Source: Siphonodentalium dalli (lineage: Eukaryota > Mollusca > Scaphopoda > Gadilida > Siphonodentaliidae). Taken from it: 64,000 bases of DNA. This document shows, in pieces, positions 46,833 to 59,480 of this stretch. The notes below the pieces were generated by a model, which did not search any database, was not told the DNA's origin, and saw nothing but the letters and a program-made list of their open reading frames with translations. The translations under genes were made by a program, and so were the position numbers. Each line of letters starts with the position of its first letter. Within the stretch, counting starts at the first letter, position 1. The stretch is taken from positions 93,083,319 through 93,147,318 of the forward strand of contig CP136066.1 of assembly GCA_032622095.1 (NCBI GenBank), given 5' to 3'.

Positions 46833-47687
46833 GTATTAGATATTCGTCAAATACACAATCCCTTTTATTCGTAAATACAATGACTCCTGCAATAAATATA
46901 TCTAGCTCATTCACCGATTGAGTTCCAGGTAGCAGCTATCCGAACGTCTGCAGCGACGGTTTAGAGATTACATTAGTGACGTATGTTCTTGACCCTGAAT
47001 GTTACGTTCGTACAGATGGTAATTTTTTGGGATTGTTCATGCAAATCGTCACATATAGCTATTTATTGCACACATTTTAGAGATGCTCTTCATAGTTATA
47101 GAAATGTGTGTTCGCGAGTGTCTTATCGGTTATTAGATCTATGGAATTCCACGAGTGATTGCACGGTTTATTCTTTCCAAATATATGAAATAAGAAATGT
47201 CAGTCGATTAATAACTGACACATAATTTATCTTACTATACATGCAGTAATCTGTTGAGGGTATGCATTGTATGAGTAGTTTGTCGTTCATATTATCTATC
47301 CTATAGCAACCTAGATCCCTCTAAGATAAATTGCCTGAAAAACGCCATTCAAATTTTCCAGCAAGTAAATTTATCGTAATTGAAGTGAAACTTTGTTTTT
47401 TCAGAAATACTTGTCTCTCACACAAAATATATCATATATTGGTGTAGTTGACTTACAGTTAGATATAACCCCATTGGCATACAGTCAGAAATGTAACTGA
47501 TGCAATTTGCCAGGTATTGAATGTAACCCAGCATTTCGAAGATTTGATTGTTGAAGTGCACCAGAGCTATATGCATCAATACTACCATTAATCTGAACAC
47601 ACATATTTACTGTGAATTAGAGCCTTTTCATTTTTAATATACAATATCTCTGCTCCCCAACCCAGAGTTTTCTTCTATGACACTAAC
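46833..47687. other. Intron 3, proximal part
   Basis: No repeat or exon recognised. The plus-strand frame 46983-47225 has no supporting splice sites. Confidence 0.3.
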
Positions 47688-49082
47688 CTGTGGTTTGTTG
47701 TCCATGAGCCATGGTCGTCGTAGAACCGGAAAATCCGTGAGCTGCGGTCGTCGTAGAACCGGAAAACCCGTGAGCTGCGCCAGGTATACCTGTTGTTGTA
47801 GACTCTGTGCCGGGTAGAACAGTCGTGGTAGATCCCGTTGACAAACCGAATAGTCCCTGATCCATCGTTGTCCCTCTGGTAGTGGTGCCGGTGCTTAAGT
47901 GTGGATTTCCGGTTGGTTGCATTGTTCCGGTGTGTGCGTTTGCCATTATGGTGGACATTGTGGTTGTAGCTGTGTCCTGGTGAAGATTAGCTGCTGCTGT
48001 TGTCGTTGTCGATTGTGTATTTGGTGCCGTCGATGTCGACTGTGTATTCACAGACGTTGACGAGAATGGGTGACCAGCATGTTCCACTGGTAGCACGTTT
48101 GGTCGTGATGCTGATATCGCCATGACGTCACTACCCTGGGGACGGTTAAGTAAGATAGCATCGTTGCCCACAACTTGAGGAATAATGAGGGTTGTCTTTC
48201 TTGTCGTGAATGGCGTCTCGGTTTCTAGGGGATGGTTATGTGCCACTCCACCGACAATAATCGTACTGTGCGTGATATCGCCGATAGGATTTACTTGGCC
48301 TCCACTGGACGCCACGTTACTTGCATCTGCTGTTCCCATTGAAAGACCACTCAATGGTACGTGACCTGCATCTGCTGTTCCCATTGGAAGACCACCCAAC
48401 GGCACGTGACCTGCATCTGCTGTTCCCATTGGAAGACCACCCAACGACACGTGACCTGTATCTGCTGTTCCCATTGGAAGACCACTCGACTGCACGTGGC
48501 CTGCATCTGCTGTTCCCATCGGAAGACTTGGAATACCACTCAATGGCACGTGGCCTGCATCTGCTGTTCCCATTGGAAGACCAGTCAACGGCACGTGACC
48601 TGCACCTGCTGTTCCCATCGGAAGACCACCCAACGACACGTGACCTGCATCTGCTGTTCCCATTGGAAGACCACTCGACAGCAAGTGGCCTGCATCTGCT
48701 GTTCCTACCGGAAGACTTGGAATACCACTCAATGGCACGTGGCCTGCATCTGCTGTTCCCATTGGAAGACCAGTCAACGACACGTGACCTGCATCTGCTG
48801 TTCCCATCGGAAGACTTGGATGATCACTCAACGGCACGTGACCCGCATCTGCTGTTCCCATCGGAAGACTTGGATGACCGCTCAATGACACGGGGCCTGT
48901 CGCTGCTGCTCCGGGTGAAACATCAACGTTAGCTATACCAGAAGGAAATACACCGTTTATTGGATGATTGTGCAGTTCACCACCGAACATAAATTGGTTG
49001 TTGTTGTTCAGTTCGTTGGTTTGCGGTGCCACACCGTTGAGGCCGTGTTGACTTCCCGTACCGCGATGATCAACCGTCGCGC
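47688..49082 (-). CDS. Exon 3: 15/18-residue tandem-repeat segment of the secreted protein
   Basis: The acceptor TTATTTTCGGTTCGCAG and donor CCACAG before GTTAGTG bound a 1395-bp exon, phase 1 in and phase 1 out. After a short Asn/Gly/His-rich start come 12 tandem units of the form (G/D)(L/H/I)P-(SL)P-MGTADAGHVPLS, of 15 residues or 18 with an inserted PSL. Then a non-repetitive part with NHPLETETPFTTRKTTL, and a Thr-rich tail with repeated STTT-AAHGFSG. Little hydrophobic core is present, so it is likely disordered or fibrous. The exon can be skipped without changing frame. The 203- and 175-residue plus-strand frames across it are mirror images of the repeat. Confidence 0.85.
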
Positions 49083-49659
49083 CTGCGAACCGAAAATAAA
49101 TTTTAGAAAAACATCCAAACGATTGTGCGGAATATATGAGTCAATTTCCGAGAAACGGCGCATACAATCTTTAAATGTGATTCAAGAATTCAAAGTGGCA
49201 AAGATTCTAGAGTCAAGAAGTTTCACGATAATTTTTAGAAATATCAGCTGGAAATATGGGGAAAATGTTTTTTAAACTTCTGTATTTGACTCTAATAATT
49301 AATTCGCAAAATTTCGGCCGCAGTTATAAATTTTATGGTCCTAACATTAAACAACAAAATTCCGATCTTTTTTACCAAAAGGAATATAGTTGCCGGCGAA
49401 ACGCGAGAATCTAGCTCGAACAAAATAGAATATACAACCAAGTAAAATGATATGATAATATGCAAAGTATATAGAACGGCCCCGGCATGATGTTAAGGGG
49501 AAGAACCATGCGAATGATCATGTAAATAGTCATAAAACTATGTATGCATTTATAACACGCCAATTAGCCCTCGACCAATGAAAGTTATCCAATGAAGTTC
49601 GGTGACAGACCTTTATCAAAATCTATATTTGCGAATGTCTGTCTCTCTGCCTGTCTGTC
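49083..49659. other. Intron 2, distal part
   Basis: AT-rich, no exon or repeat recognised. Confidence 0.3.
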
Positions 49660-51010
49660 TGTTTCTATAGAAATTCACGGGGGACCATCCAGATGGCACA
49701 AGAGGGGTCTAACATGAGTAACTTTTGACAATGAAGATCATGGTGCGGTTTAGAATTTTCTAACGTGACGTAGTTGTTGTCAGTGGCGGGAAAGGGGAGG
49801 GGCAGAACAAATATTAGCCGATTTCCACCAAACTTACAAATAATCATCTCCATGATATGAATAATCTAATAGTGTATCTCAAAAGTGGCACCTTTCGAGT
49901 CAGGGGTGCATGGAAGGGGATAGGGGCACCAATATTGATAACAAAATATTTTTAGCTCCGATTTCCACAAAATTGATACACATTCTTCTCCATGATACAA
50001 GGAATCTAATCGTGTGATTTAAAGATTGTGCTGTTTGTAATTGGTGCTGTTTGGGTGAGAGATGTTTCCACCAATTTTATATACAGACATCTTCATAATG
50101 AGTCCTAACTGTGTGGTTTAAAGATGTCAAAAGTGACGCCGCTTGTGTCAGGGATAGGAGGGTATGGTCACGGCAACTAATAAAAATACATACACGTTCT
50201 CCAATGATACAAGGAATCAATTCATTTGAATTTGAATGCCTATATTTGCGAGTGCCTTTATTATTGTCCATGTTCTATATAACTTCACGGGGGACCATCT
50301 AGATAGCACCACGGTAACTTTTTACGAGGAAGATAATAGTGTGGGTTAGAATATTCTAGTGACGCTGTATAGGTGTAGATAATGGGGAGAGGTAGCAAAT
50401 ATGATGAAATATTTTGTCGCCGTTTTCCACCACACTTATTCCTAATATATATCCATGATATTGTGCCGTTCGAGTCAGGGATGCACGGATGGGGGAGGGG
50501 CACAAATTAATACATATTCTTCTCCATGATATGAGAATCTATAATCGTGTGATTTATAAAAAACGGCAAATTGGTGTCGTTTGTGTGAGAGATTGTTTAG
50601 TTGCCGATTACCACCAAAATATAAATAATCATCCTCATGGTATCAGGAGTCTAATGGACGCGGTATAAAATTTGTCAAAAGTATACTAAGGGGGAGAGGT
50701 AGCAAATATGATGAAATATTTTTTCGCCGTTTTCCACCACACTTATACCTAATATATATCCATGATATAGCGCCGTTCAAGTGATGAATGGAGATTGGGG
50801 CGATGAGGGGCATCAAAGCTGATACAAATAATTTTAGCACTAATTTCAACAAATTCGTACACGTTCTCCAATGATACGAGGAATCAAATCATGTGGGTTA
50901 AAGACGCCACCGTTGGTGCCGTTTGGGTCAGGGATGGAGAGAGGAGGGGCACTAACATTGATATCCGCCAAAGTTATGTATATTAATTCTCCATGTTTCG
51001 TTCTAAGGTG
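49660..51010 (+). repeat. Diverged tandem array, CTCCATGATA/GGAATCTAAT units
   Basis: Units carrying TTCTCCATGATA(C/T)-(G)GAATCTAAT-GTGTG-TTTAAAG and GGGAGGGGCA recur roughly every 110-230 bp (about 49845, 49985, 50095, 50200, 50450, 50520, 50635, 50755, 50870, 50985). The phrase TTCACGGGGGACCATC occurs twice (about 49675 and 50284). It lies inside intron 2. No conserved frame. Confidence 0.65.
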
Positions 51011-52599
51011 CTTTTTGGCGTTCGAATTTCATAACCTCGACCGAATTAATTAACTTGAACAATTATATATTCTCAACAGTCATATTTATAGGTGACGGGA
51101 ATCAATGCATTGATATATTGAGCTAGCAAAACAGATACATAGAAGAAAGCATTGAACATATATTTATCGTTATACTAATTAAAGATATATATATTGTAAA
51201 TTCATGCAAAATGAGGGGAACTTGAACCGTCAGATGATGCGAATGGCTCATGCATTATAACTCACTTGAGTCTGTCCCATTTAAGGTATTTTCCACCAAA
51301 AAAAATACAATTTGTCAAGAGATATGAAAGTGTATAGAAGGCCTGTTCAACAGTGTTAATTCAAACATAGTTTCTTTTTTCTGAGATAGAACAAAACGCA
51401 GTCAGTAGCCCAGCTTTTCGGTATAGCTGATAAATAGCAAAATTTCTATTAAACAGAATAATTAGCCAGTTTAGCACCATGAACAGAGGAGCACCTGGAC
51501 ATTTCTTTGAAACATAGGTATCTTCGTGGATATATGATAAACAGGTGCCATCAAAATCTTAGTCTAACCCACTATATTGATTTATACATCTCTCTATGTA
51601 AAACACAATAGTCGTCGTTTATTTTTGCGAAGTAATGTGTTTATGATGTTCATGTTTTGATCCCAATAAAACTATTTTTTTTAAACGTTAATTCCAACCA
51701 CGTAGACTGTACGATTTAAAAACTGATAACGTCTGAATATGCGCAGTTGCAAATAAATAAATAAATAAATACTTCTTTATTGATGGAACAAATTAATCGC
51801 GATAAACAAACTGACAATCACTCCCACAAGGCGTGCCAATATTATAACAAATGTATATACATGTAAAAATGTCGTTTTGTGATATTTGGCATTTGGATAT
51901 ACAATTTATGAGATTACGTGCAACACTTTGAGTAAGTGTATTCTCTAATTCCCACCAAATGACGCAGTAGAGGGTTTCACAGGGGCGACACATCATGCCA
52001 AAGATGTAAACGTTGGTCAGCGAGTTTGCATTGCCGAGTGCGCCATACTTTAACTTCAGATCGGGGGGTATTCGGACGAGTCACATGGATGCTTGCTCTT
52101 TTGTCGAAATCCTGCAGCTACTTTCCTGAACTGTGGCATAGCTGCTAGCCATCCCCAGCACCAACATAATACCCAAATGTAATCAACGACAAACCGTTTT
52201 ACAGCGCAGATATTTAGAGTGTATATATAGGTTGGTAACCGGACCTCATTGGGTAACTTTCATTGGTTGAGAGCTGCATGTGCGTCGTATTATCACAAAA
52301 GAAAACGGCTCCTCATAAGATTTCCTATTATTGTTTAATCCATATCATAGACAAACTTCAGTTGGATCAGCGGGCGATTCGTCATTTATATTCGTTATTA
52401 ACTACTTATAAGCGAACTCACGCACATTTCATAGTATAATCTGAAGTGACTGCATGTAAAATGACTTGATACTTCCTAAGTGTTGTCCACCGGTTGAATC
52501 TCAAAAGTACTGGGTTAGCCACCGCAATAATATACTTAATTGGGAACCGAAACTGATCAATGATTGTAATTTTTCTCTGATTGATATGTTTTTATAAGC
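51011..52599. other. Intron 2, middle part
   Basis: An AAAT microsatellite lies at about 51750-51770. No exon recognised. Confidence 0.3.
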
Positions 52600-52700
52600 T
52601 TGGCGTCCGTTTTGTCCACGAAATAAACACCACGCGCGCCCTTCGGGTGCTTGTGGTATTTATTTCGTGTATAAAGCGCACGCCATGCTTATAACATATA
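52600..52700. repeat. Inverted repeat around CACCACGCGCGCCC
   Basis: CACGAAATAAACACCAC on the left pairs with GTGGTATTTATTTCGTG on the right, with outer ATAAGCTTGGCGTCCG against GCGCACGCCATGCTTAT. The stem-loop is about 85 bp. Confidence 0.75.
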
Positions 52701-53431
52701 TGTATTTAGGCCTAACGCATGGTAACGGCGGGAGTGCTTGATTAATCTTGCAAATCGTGTTGGATCCGAGTAGACTTCGATAATTACGCATGTAAATATA
52801 GCTTATGGTTTAGGCATCGGCCTTTGATATGATTATCATATAATAATATAGCGACTGTTATACAATGTAGGTCTATATAATTATGTCGCTGCGGATAAGC
52901 AGATAATTAAGGATGCCACCTTCAGACCTATAAGTTCCGGCCGTTTCCTTTTTATGGCGTTGGACCATTGCTGATTACGCGCTTTTGCGCAACAACTACC
53001 GGAAGTCACGTGATTTGTTTTCTGAAAATAGTGGTACGATCGCAAATTTATTCGACACGCTGTATAGTCTAGCTCCGCCGTCAGTCGTGGCGTTGCCCGT
53101 TAGCAACAAGTACGCATGCCCGCCCGTTACCTATACGCTAGCCGAGCTCGCCAAGTGGTGTCGCAATTATGTGTGACACGTGTCACAAGAACGCACGCCC
53201 GTTATATACGCGCGCCGAACGGGGGTCATAAATATATACATGTAGCTATTCTTGGAAATAGTATTGCCATCTACATATCTCTATCGGAAACTATAATATT
53301 AAACCATATTCATCGATATGGTACCTAAACAATTGGCACCCCTTCATAGGTAAAATTAGAGGTTTTTTCCTATTCTACAGAAGAAGTTGAATAGATGAAT
53401 TGGTCCCTTTAGGAACGTAGTGCCAACATAC
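52701..53431. other. Intron 2, proximal part, locally CG-rich
   Basis: From about 53070 to 53230 the DNA is CG-rich, unlike its flanks, and gives short frames. No splice-supported exon found. Confidence 0.3.
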
Positions 53432-55556
53432 CTGTTGCATTTGGGATATTGTGGTGAGTGATCGTTGCCAACCCGTTGATATTGTCTGGGAATATCTGTC
53501 CGCCGATATCCATGAATCCGGGAGGTGGTGCTCCCCCAGAAGATTGTGTGATCTGAGAGCCATCCGTCTTGTTGTTAGCTAGCAGCATCTCTTCGATTGA
53601 TGTGGCAATGGCTGCTAGGACTTGACCATCAACCTTTATTCTATCTCTCTGTGCGATGAGTGCCAACATAGTAACCAAGTCAATTTCCGGCGGAAGGTCC
53701 ACGAAAGACGATACTGAAGTCGGAAGAGGAGGTAACCCACCGGCGGCCTGTGTCTGGCCTTGACCAGAACTGATAGAGCCTGGTAAAGCCGGCAATCCGT
53801 GATCGAGAGGTGCCGTATCCACAATTCCACTTTGATGAGTTGCCGATGCGGAGATCGCCGGTAGAGATGGTAGGCCGTGGTCTAAAGCCGGAAGAGCGTG
53901 GTCTAAAGCCGGAAGGGTGCTGCCCATAGGAGGTACAATAGCTGAATGTCCATCGATCGCGCTCAGTATACCCGCTACTCCAGCGTGTGTTCCACTGGGT
54001 GCAGTAATGGAAGCAACACCAGTTGCGCTGGATGGAAGGTGTGCATCGGCTGTGGTTCCACCAGATGATAAATGAGGATCGGCTAGATTGGCCAGATGTG
54101 GGTCATTGCTAGCCAGACGGACGGTTTGACCATGACTTGCTCCACCACCAATTCCTTCGGTAATCGAACTATGTCCGGTTGACGATTGTGGGATCTGTCC
54201 ATGTATTCCAGCACCCTGTGTCTGGCCTTGACCAGAACTGGTAGAGCCTGGTAAAGCCAGTAATCCGTGATCTAATGGTGCCGTATCCACTATTCCACTT
54301 TGATGAGCTACAGAAACAAGAGTGTCTGGGTTGACACCAGTGTGTACCGCGTTGATCTGCGTTGCGGAGCTAGCTACGTCATTTAAGTGTGTTCCTGTAC
54401 CCACAGAGAAACCTGGAATTCCTGTGCCTTCAGAGACACTTTGTGTTCCTGTACGTCCAGATATGCTTTGAGTGCCGATAATCCCTGATGTAATATCAGT
54501 GACACTGCTCCCTGAATTTGATGCTGGTTGAGGGTTTGCACCGGGAGCCGAGACGATAATATCCCCGGCCGTGAGCTCTAATTGCCCAGGCATTACTATG
54601 TCAACAACGGATCCTAATGGACTCAGTGGATCGACCGGAGCACCCAGTACTGGTTCAATGTGAACTTGTGAAATAGTGGATGCAATAGCTGATCCCTGAC
54701 TCCCCGATACTCCAGATGCACTTGTTCCTAGTGGCCCCAGTGGATCGACCGGAGCACCCAGTCCTGGTTCATTATTGCCCTGTGAAATAGTGGATGCAAT
54801 AGCTGATCCCTGACTTCCCGATACTCCAGAGGCACTTGTTTCTAAAGGCACGATCGGGAGAAGTTGTTCAGCTGCGTTGCCTCCTCCTTGTGAACTTTGT
54901 TGAAGTGCGTCTTGAAGATTTATGATGTCGGCGTTTGGTCCAAGATTTCCTATATTCGATACAACCGTTCCTTGAATTGAAGGTAGAGGAGAACTACCTG
55001 GGATGACTTGTTGGTCTGTACCTGCCGCCTCTGGATTTATATCATTGATACCGATTCCAGATGTGCCTATGTTGTTGGATAGTTGTGGGTTAGTTGCACC
55101 ATTTGGCACCTGGTTGGAAGAACCTGGGGTACTTCCGCCTTGTTGTGTAGCATGACCCCCAGTTGATACAGAAGCAGCACTTCCGCTTAACTCTACACCC
55201 GCTGCGTTTTCCAAATTTGGTTGTGCGCCAGCTGCAGAAATAACAGCACCACCAAAGTTAAGTTGACCTGATAGGCTTCCTCCGCTTTGTTGTCCCTCAT
55301 TTGATTGGCTTGGCGTCCCGGAAATCTGAGAAACTGACAGGTCTGTCGCTACTGATGTTGCCTGGCTCCGACCATTGGCTGGCTTCAGAGTGCACGAACA
55401 TTGCTGTCCCCTACATACGAGAAAACCCTTCTTAAAGCAGCTTGCGATCGACTTTACCCTGTTGCGTCTAACTCGCATAAATAGTGTTCTTGGTCTGGCT
55501 TTGACATCGCCATTTGAGCTCTTCTTGGTGACTTCGACCCGCAAGTAAACGACATC
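53432..55556 (-). CDS. Exon 2: basic Cys segment, Ser/Gly/Ala-rich body and a divergent copy of the terminal domain
   Basis: The acceptor AATTCTATTGTCAG opens the exon in phase 0. The donor GCAACAG before GTATGT closes it in phase 1 (2125 bp, 708 codons plus one base). It starts DVVYLRVEVTKKS, then a basic stretch (FMRVRRNRVK) with a furin-like look and four cysteines (CFKKGFLVCRGQQCSC). The long body is rich in S, G, A, T and Q, with duplicated blocks (SASGVSGSQGSAIASTISQ twice; HQSGIVDTAPLDHGL twice). Near its end, PPEIDLVTMLALIAQRD...AAIATSIEEMLLANN resembles the helical core of the domain that ends 4a, 4b and 4c. Phase 0 matches only exon 1's donor. Confidence 0.85.
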
Positions 55557-56299
55557 CTGACAATAGAATTTAAAGGATAGATTTAGTAAAACATTAGATA
55601 TTAAAGGGGTATATATATATAATTTAAGCTCAGTTCCTGTATTATCTTATCTCTACTTTATTCATCTGCAAACGCTACCATATTGACTAATTTTATTTAT
55701 CTTTCAGTTATTATATTCACTAATTTAATTCTATTGTATCGCTCTCTGATACCCAACAATTATCTACCTATTATCTTATCTCTGCTTATACATCTCCAAA
55801 AACTACTATATTTACCATTTATGTTTATCATTCAGTTATTATGTTCATTCAAATTCATATACAATTATTATTATGTGTAACCTGGCGTAATTGGCTCATC
55901 CCATCTCGCGAGAAACAATAAATACAAATATACGATAATTAAATAATCACTGCTTGAAGCAGAAATCTTTGATCACCTGATCATAAAAATGGACGATTTA
56001 GAAACGGAAAACACAAACAATCGCAGGATGTACGAAATAAAGACAAAAATATATTAACTGTTTATTTGCTGCGTCGTGCTTTGCTGGAACGCTCCTAGTG
56101 AGGTGGGTTGTCGTTTGCTTAACAAGTTAATATGTCAATTTCATGATATACTTCTCTCGGGATGGGGTGTTATGTGTAAATGTTCTCGGAAACGACTAAT
56201 ATAAACAGATGTTTGGTGTAGAATCCGTTCCATGAACACATAATTTGTGTACTATTTGCTATACTCGCTGTAATAGTTCATGGAATAAATACTGTTTAA
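55557..56299. other. Intron 1, distal part
   Basis: AT-rich with no exon recognised. Confidence 0.3.
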
Positions 56300-56552
56300 A
56301 CTAAGCTCAGTATATATTCTAAATGCTCATTGATGAGTATTTCCCTTGGGAAATGTGCATACAATATGTTCTGGTCGTGTGTTGAACTTATTATCTGAAC
56401 ATTTCCCACTATTAAATATGAATATACTCTAACTGTTGTATTATCTTTTCGTCTGCTCATTTTTCCTGAACACACGTCCAGATGAATGATAGACCATTCC
56501 AATATATACTTTCATAATTTGATGTGAGAATCCATTTAATATATATAGAAAG
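56300..56552 (+). mobile_element. MITE family A, copy 9
   Basis: Contains CATTGATGAGTATTTCCCTTGGGAAATG and TTGAACTTATTATCTGAACATTTCCCAC. The ends are degraded (right end ATATAGAAAGATC). Confidence 0.65.
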
Positions 56553-56919
56553 ATCAATGTACCTTTTTAGAAGGCTAAAAGCGATTTATGTTTCAAGATA
56601 CAACCGTAACCCGTCTATATATAATATTGGTTATAAGATTTGGGTGTTAAAATTGGGCGGTGATTTAGCAGAAAATATCATATACTATTTTAATTCAAGT
56701 TGACTCGTCATCTATGGTGCTTGCTTAACGCACGGAGTAAATAAACTCGTTGTGTTGCTATTGGCGTACATGTATGTACTGTATGCAGTTGTTACGTTGT
56801 ATTCGAGGGAAAGTAAGACTCAAATCTGGGCGAGGTCGACATATTGAAAAATTGTAGAACATGAACATGAAACGTAATTGACTTTAGACGTAGTGACATA
56901 TAATAATAAATAGAGGATA

Positions 56920-57053
56920 TCTAGTGTTTTGAGTTGATACCGAAAATTATCTCATTAGCGACCGAGACAAATGCCACGATCGAAAAATAAACATTTGTCG
57001 CGTTCATGATTCGTGAATGAGATAATTTTCGGTATCCACTCAAAAACACTAAA
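56920..57053. repeat. Inverted repeat (GATACCGAAAATTATCTCATT arms)
   Basis: TAGTGTTTTGAGTTGATACC and GAAAATTATCTCATT on the left are matched inverted by AATGAGATAATTTTCGGTATCCACTC on the right around a ~55-bp centre with an ACAAATG/CATTTGT pair. Confidence 0.8.
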
Positions 57054-57619
57054 TTTTCTTTTTATTTTACGCGTGCTGTGCATATACCCATTATAACCGG
57101 GTCACAGTCAAATACAAGAATACATTCGCCCTGTCCACCACGCAATATCAAAATCTCAGAAGCTAGAAACACCACAGGTGGCGTAATAATACTTCATAAT
57201 ATAATTATACTAATGATACTATACATGGTTAACATTTTTCAATTCGATGATATTTATTCGAGAAATTCAGTTACGCCATAGACGTCAAACTTCAAAGCTA
57301 TGTACAATGAAACTGTAATTTTCTATATCTTTGCTGCTAGCGATGGATATCGATTATTATCTTTTAGCGAGGTCTTCTATAATCTATTGTTGCGCGTATA
57401 ATAAACATAAAAAACATATCTTAGTACGCCCTTTGGTATTGGTCATTAATGTTTTTGAGTTTTTAAAAGCGCCTAGGCAAAATTCAATCGCCCGCGCGCA
57501 CACCCTCGGACACGAATGTGCTGATATGTATCACCTCTTTGTTTTATTTTCTGTTATAAATAAAGGCTAGGCCTCACTCCCCCGAATAAGGTGTCTTTAT
57601 TTGACGGGTGGTATTTTTA

Positions 57620-57860
57620 GAAAAGAATATCACATGTCGAAAAGGGGGATAACTCTACCAAAAAGAGTCCGACAGACGTCATAATCGCAGGTGCACCGGA
57701 TCCCATGTGGTTGATGTCTGTGCCAAGTTTCACGGAAAACGACTGAGAAAAACTCCGGACAAATTTGTGTCCACGGACGACGGACGACGAACAGACAAAC
57801 TGGTTCCAGTATCCCCACCCCACAACTTCGTTGCGGGGGGGGGGGGGGGTATAACAAAAC
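57620..57860 (+). repeat. Interspersed repeat ending in a G tract
   Basis: The order GGGGGATAACTCTACCAAAA, GTGCCAAGTTTCACGGAAAA, a GGACGACGGACGACGAACAGAC run and CCACAACTTCGTTGCGGGGG is of a type I associate with short repeats common in molluscan genomes. Frames read through it, plus and minus, are artefacts. Confidence 0.5.
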
Positions 57861-58168
57861 ATTCTTATATTAATTTTACCAAATATAAAAGCAAACGGAC
57901 AACCATAACAATAATTATCATCCGAACATAAAAAAATGAACAATTTATTCTGAGTAAACAAAAAGGTGGATTACTTACACAATTTCCATCGAACCATATA
58001 TATTTGAACCTCACCTGTATTCATAGACATATGAACGCATTGATTCAATGTTGTTCATAGGTTCATGAACACATTGACCGCAGAAATATCTGAACATAAA
58101 ATTCTTGCAGAGATTTCCTTGCAATGTTGTAAATTTCTTCCACGACCAAAACTTGTCAGTTTCACATG

Positions 58169-58538
58169 TTAAAGGTACTCAATCCGATCAAAGGGTCCTA
58201 TATTACTATTTCTTTGGCTTCGGTACACTAATTTAGTCTGCCTCGTTGTCAAATTGCGGGTGTAAGGTGGATAACTCTAAAATCAAGTGGTTATTATTGT
58301 TAATAACTAACCACTTGATTTTAGAGTTATCCATCTTACACCCGCAATTTGTCTGTTTGACCACGAGGCAGACTAAATTAGTGTCCCAGATCTCGAGAAA
58401 TTAACGAATTTCAAAAATCGATATCTGATCACTATGAGCTTTGATGTGTGGGTTCCTCGACTCGAATCAAATATTTTTTACCCCCGAAGCCAAAGAAATA
58501 GTAATATATGACCCTCTGATCGGATTGAGTACCTTTAA
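58169..58538 (+). mobile_element. MITE family D, copy 2 (palindromic)
   Basis: TTAAAGGTACTCAATCCGAT on the left and ATCGGATTGAGTACCTTTAA on the right form exact TIRs with TTAA. The centre contains a second inverted pair (GATAACTCTAAAATCAAGTGG). Confidence 0.85.
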
Positions 58539-58556
58539 TAACACGTCTGCACTCAT

Positions 58557-59002
58557 TTAAAGGTACTCAATCCGATTCGGTAGTCCCTAAATAATCAGAT
58601 TCCAATTTTTTTTTAGAAATGCCGCTTTAGTTATCAGAATCGATTAATTGCCCAACAATAATGCTAACCACAGTCAACTATATAATATAAAATTGCCCGA
58701 AACGTGTTATTTATCAACATGTTGCTCGACGAAATTTTGCCTTATTATCAAAGCCTTATTTGCAAAGCCTCTTGATTTTAGAGTAATCCATCTTCGTCGT
58801 AATTTGGTCCGAGATCGTCGGCTCGTCGACTTTACTGCGCCACAAATAAGTCTCGATGGTGAAAAATAATAGACTTCAAAATCGATATCTAATAATATTG
58901 AGCCTTGATAGGTGGGTTTCTCGACTGGAATTAAATATTTTTTACCCCCGAATCCAAATAAATAGTAATTGAGGGGAGCTTTATCCGATTATTCATCTTT
59001 AA
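58557..59002 (+). mobile_element. MITE family D, copy 3
   Basis: Begins TTAAAGGTACTCAATCCGAT only 18 bp after copy 2 and ends ATTCATCTTTAA. The inner phrases are those of the copy at 61589. Confidence 0.75.
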
Positions 59003-59379
59003 AATGAAACCGGACATTTCGTCAATTTGACCAGCAAATTAACAGGACATTAACAGCCTCCACCATGTATAGGTTTACCGATCCAAAATTTGAATGTTTG
59101 TTTTTGTTTTTTCTAAAAAGCGATGATTGAACTGTGTTCAAATTTATGTTGAATATATAGTGGAACATCTATCACGACAGATAATGCAACTCAACTAAAC
59201 CCTCAACCGAACCTTTTCCTCCTAACCCACAGTCGACATACTGAATACATCAAGGACACACAAGACATGATGTGATGACGAGCTCAGAGCACGATTATCA
59301 TCATATCTCGATGATGTGAAACAGATTGCTTCATCAAGGAACGTGTGCGCCTCACAATTTGCTGACTTATACTTCCATA

Positions 59380-59480
59380 ACCAGGGGGGGGGGTGGAAAA
59401 AAGTTTTTTCCGGGCACGTATGTCGGGGTGGTGGGTGGTCGATGGGACGAACAAATTTGTTTTTTCCGCAACTCAAAAAT
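59380..59480. repeat. G-tract repeat
   Basis: A G run at about 59384-59393 and GTGGTGGGTGG text. It resembles in style the elements at 35.5 and 37.4 kb. A related G-rich piece follows at about 59735-59815. Confidence 0.4.

Noticed and set aside
48321-48932. 203- and 175-residue plus-strand frames
   Set aside because: They are the antisense image of the exon 3 tandem repeat. All the periodicity is explained by the minus-strand exon, which has splice sites.
57980-58110. Possible exon ending AATACAG before GTGAGG on the minus strand
   Set aside because: The phase-1 reading is closed by a TGA only about 40 bp upstream, and the other frames lack an acceptor or partner phase.
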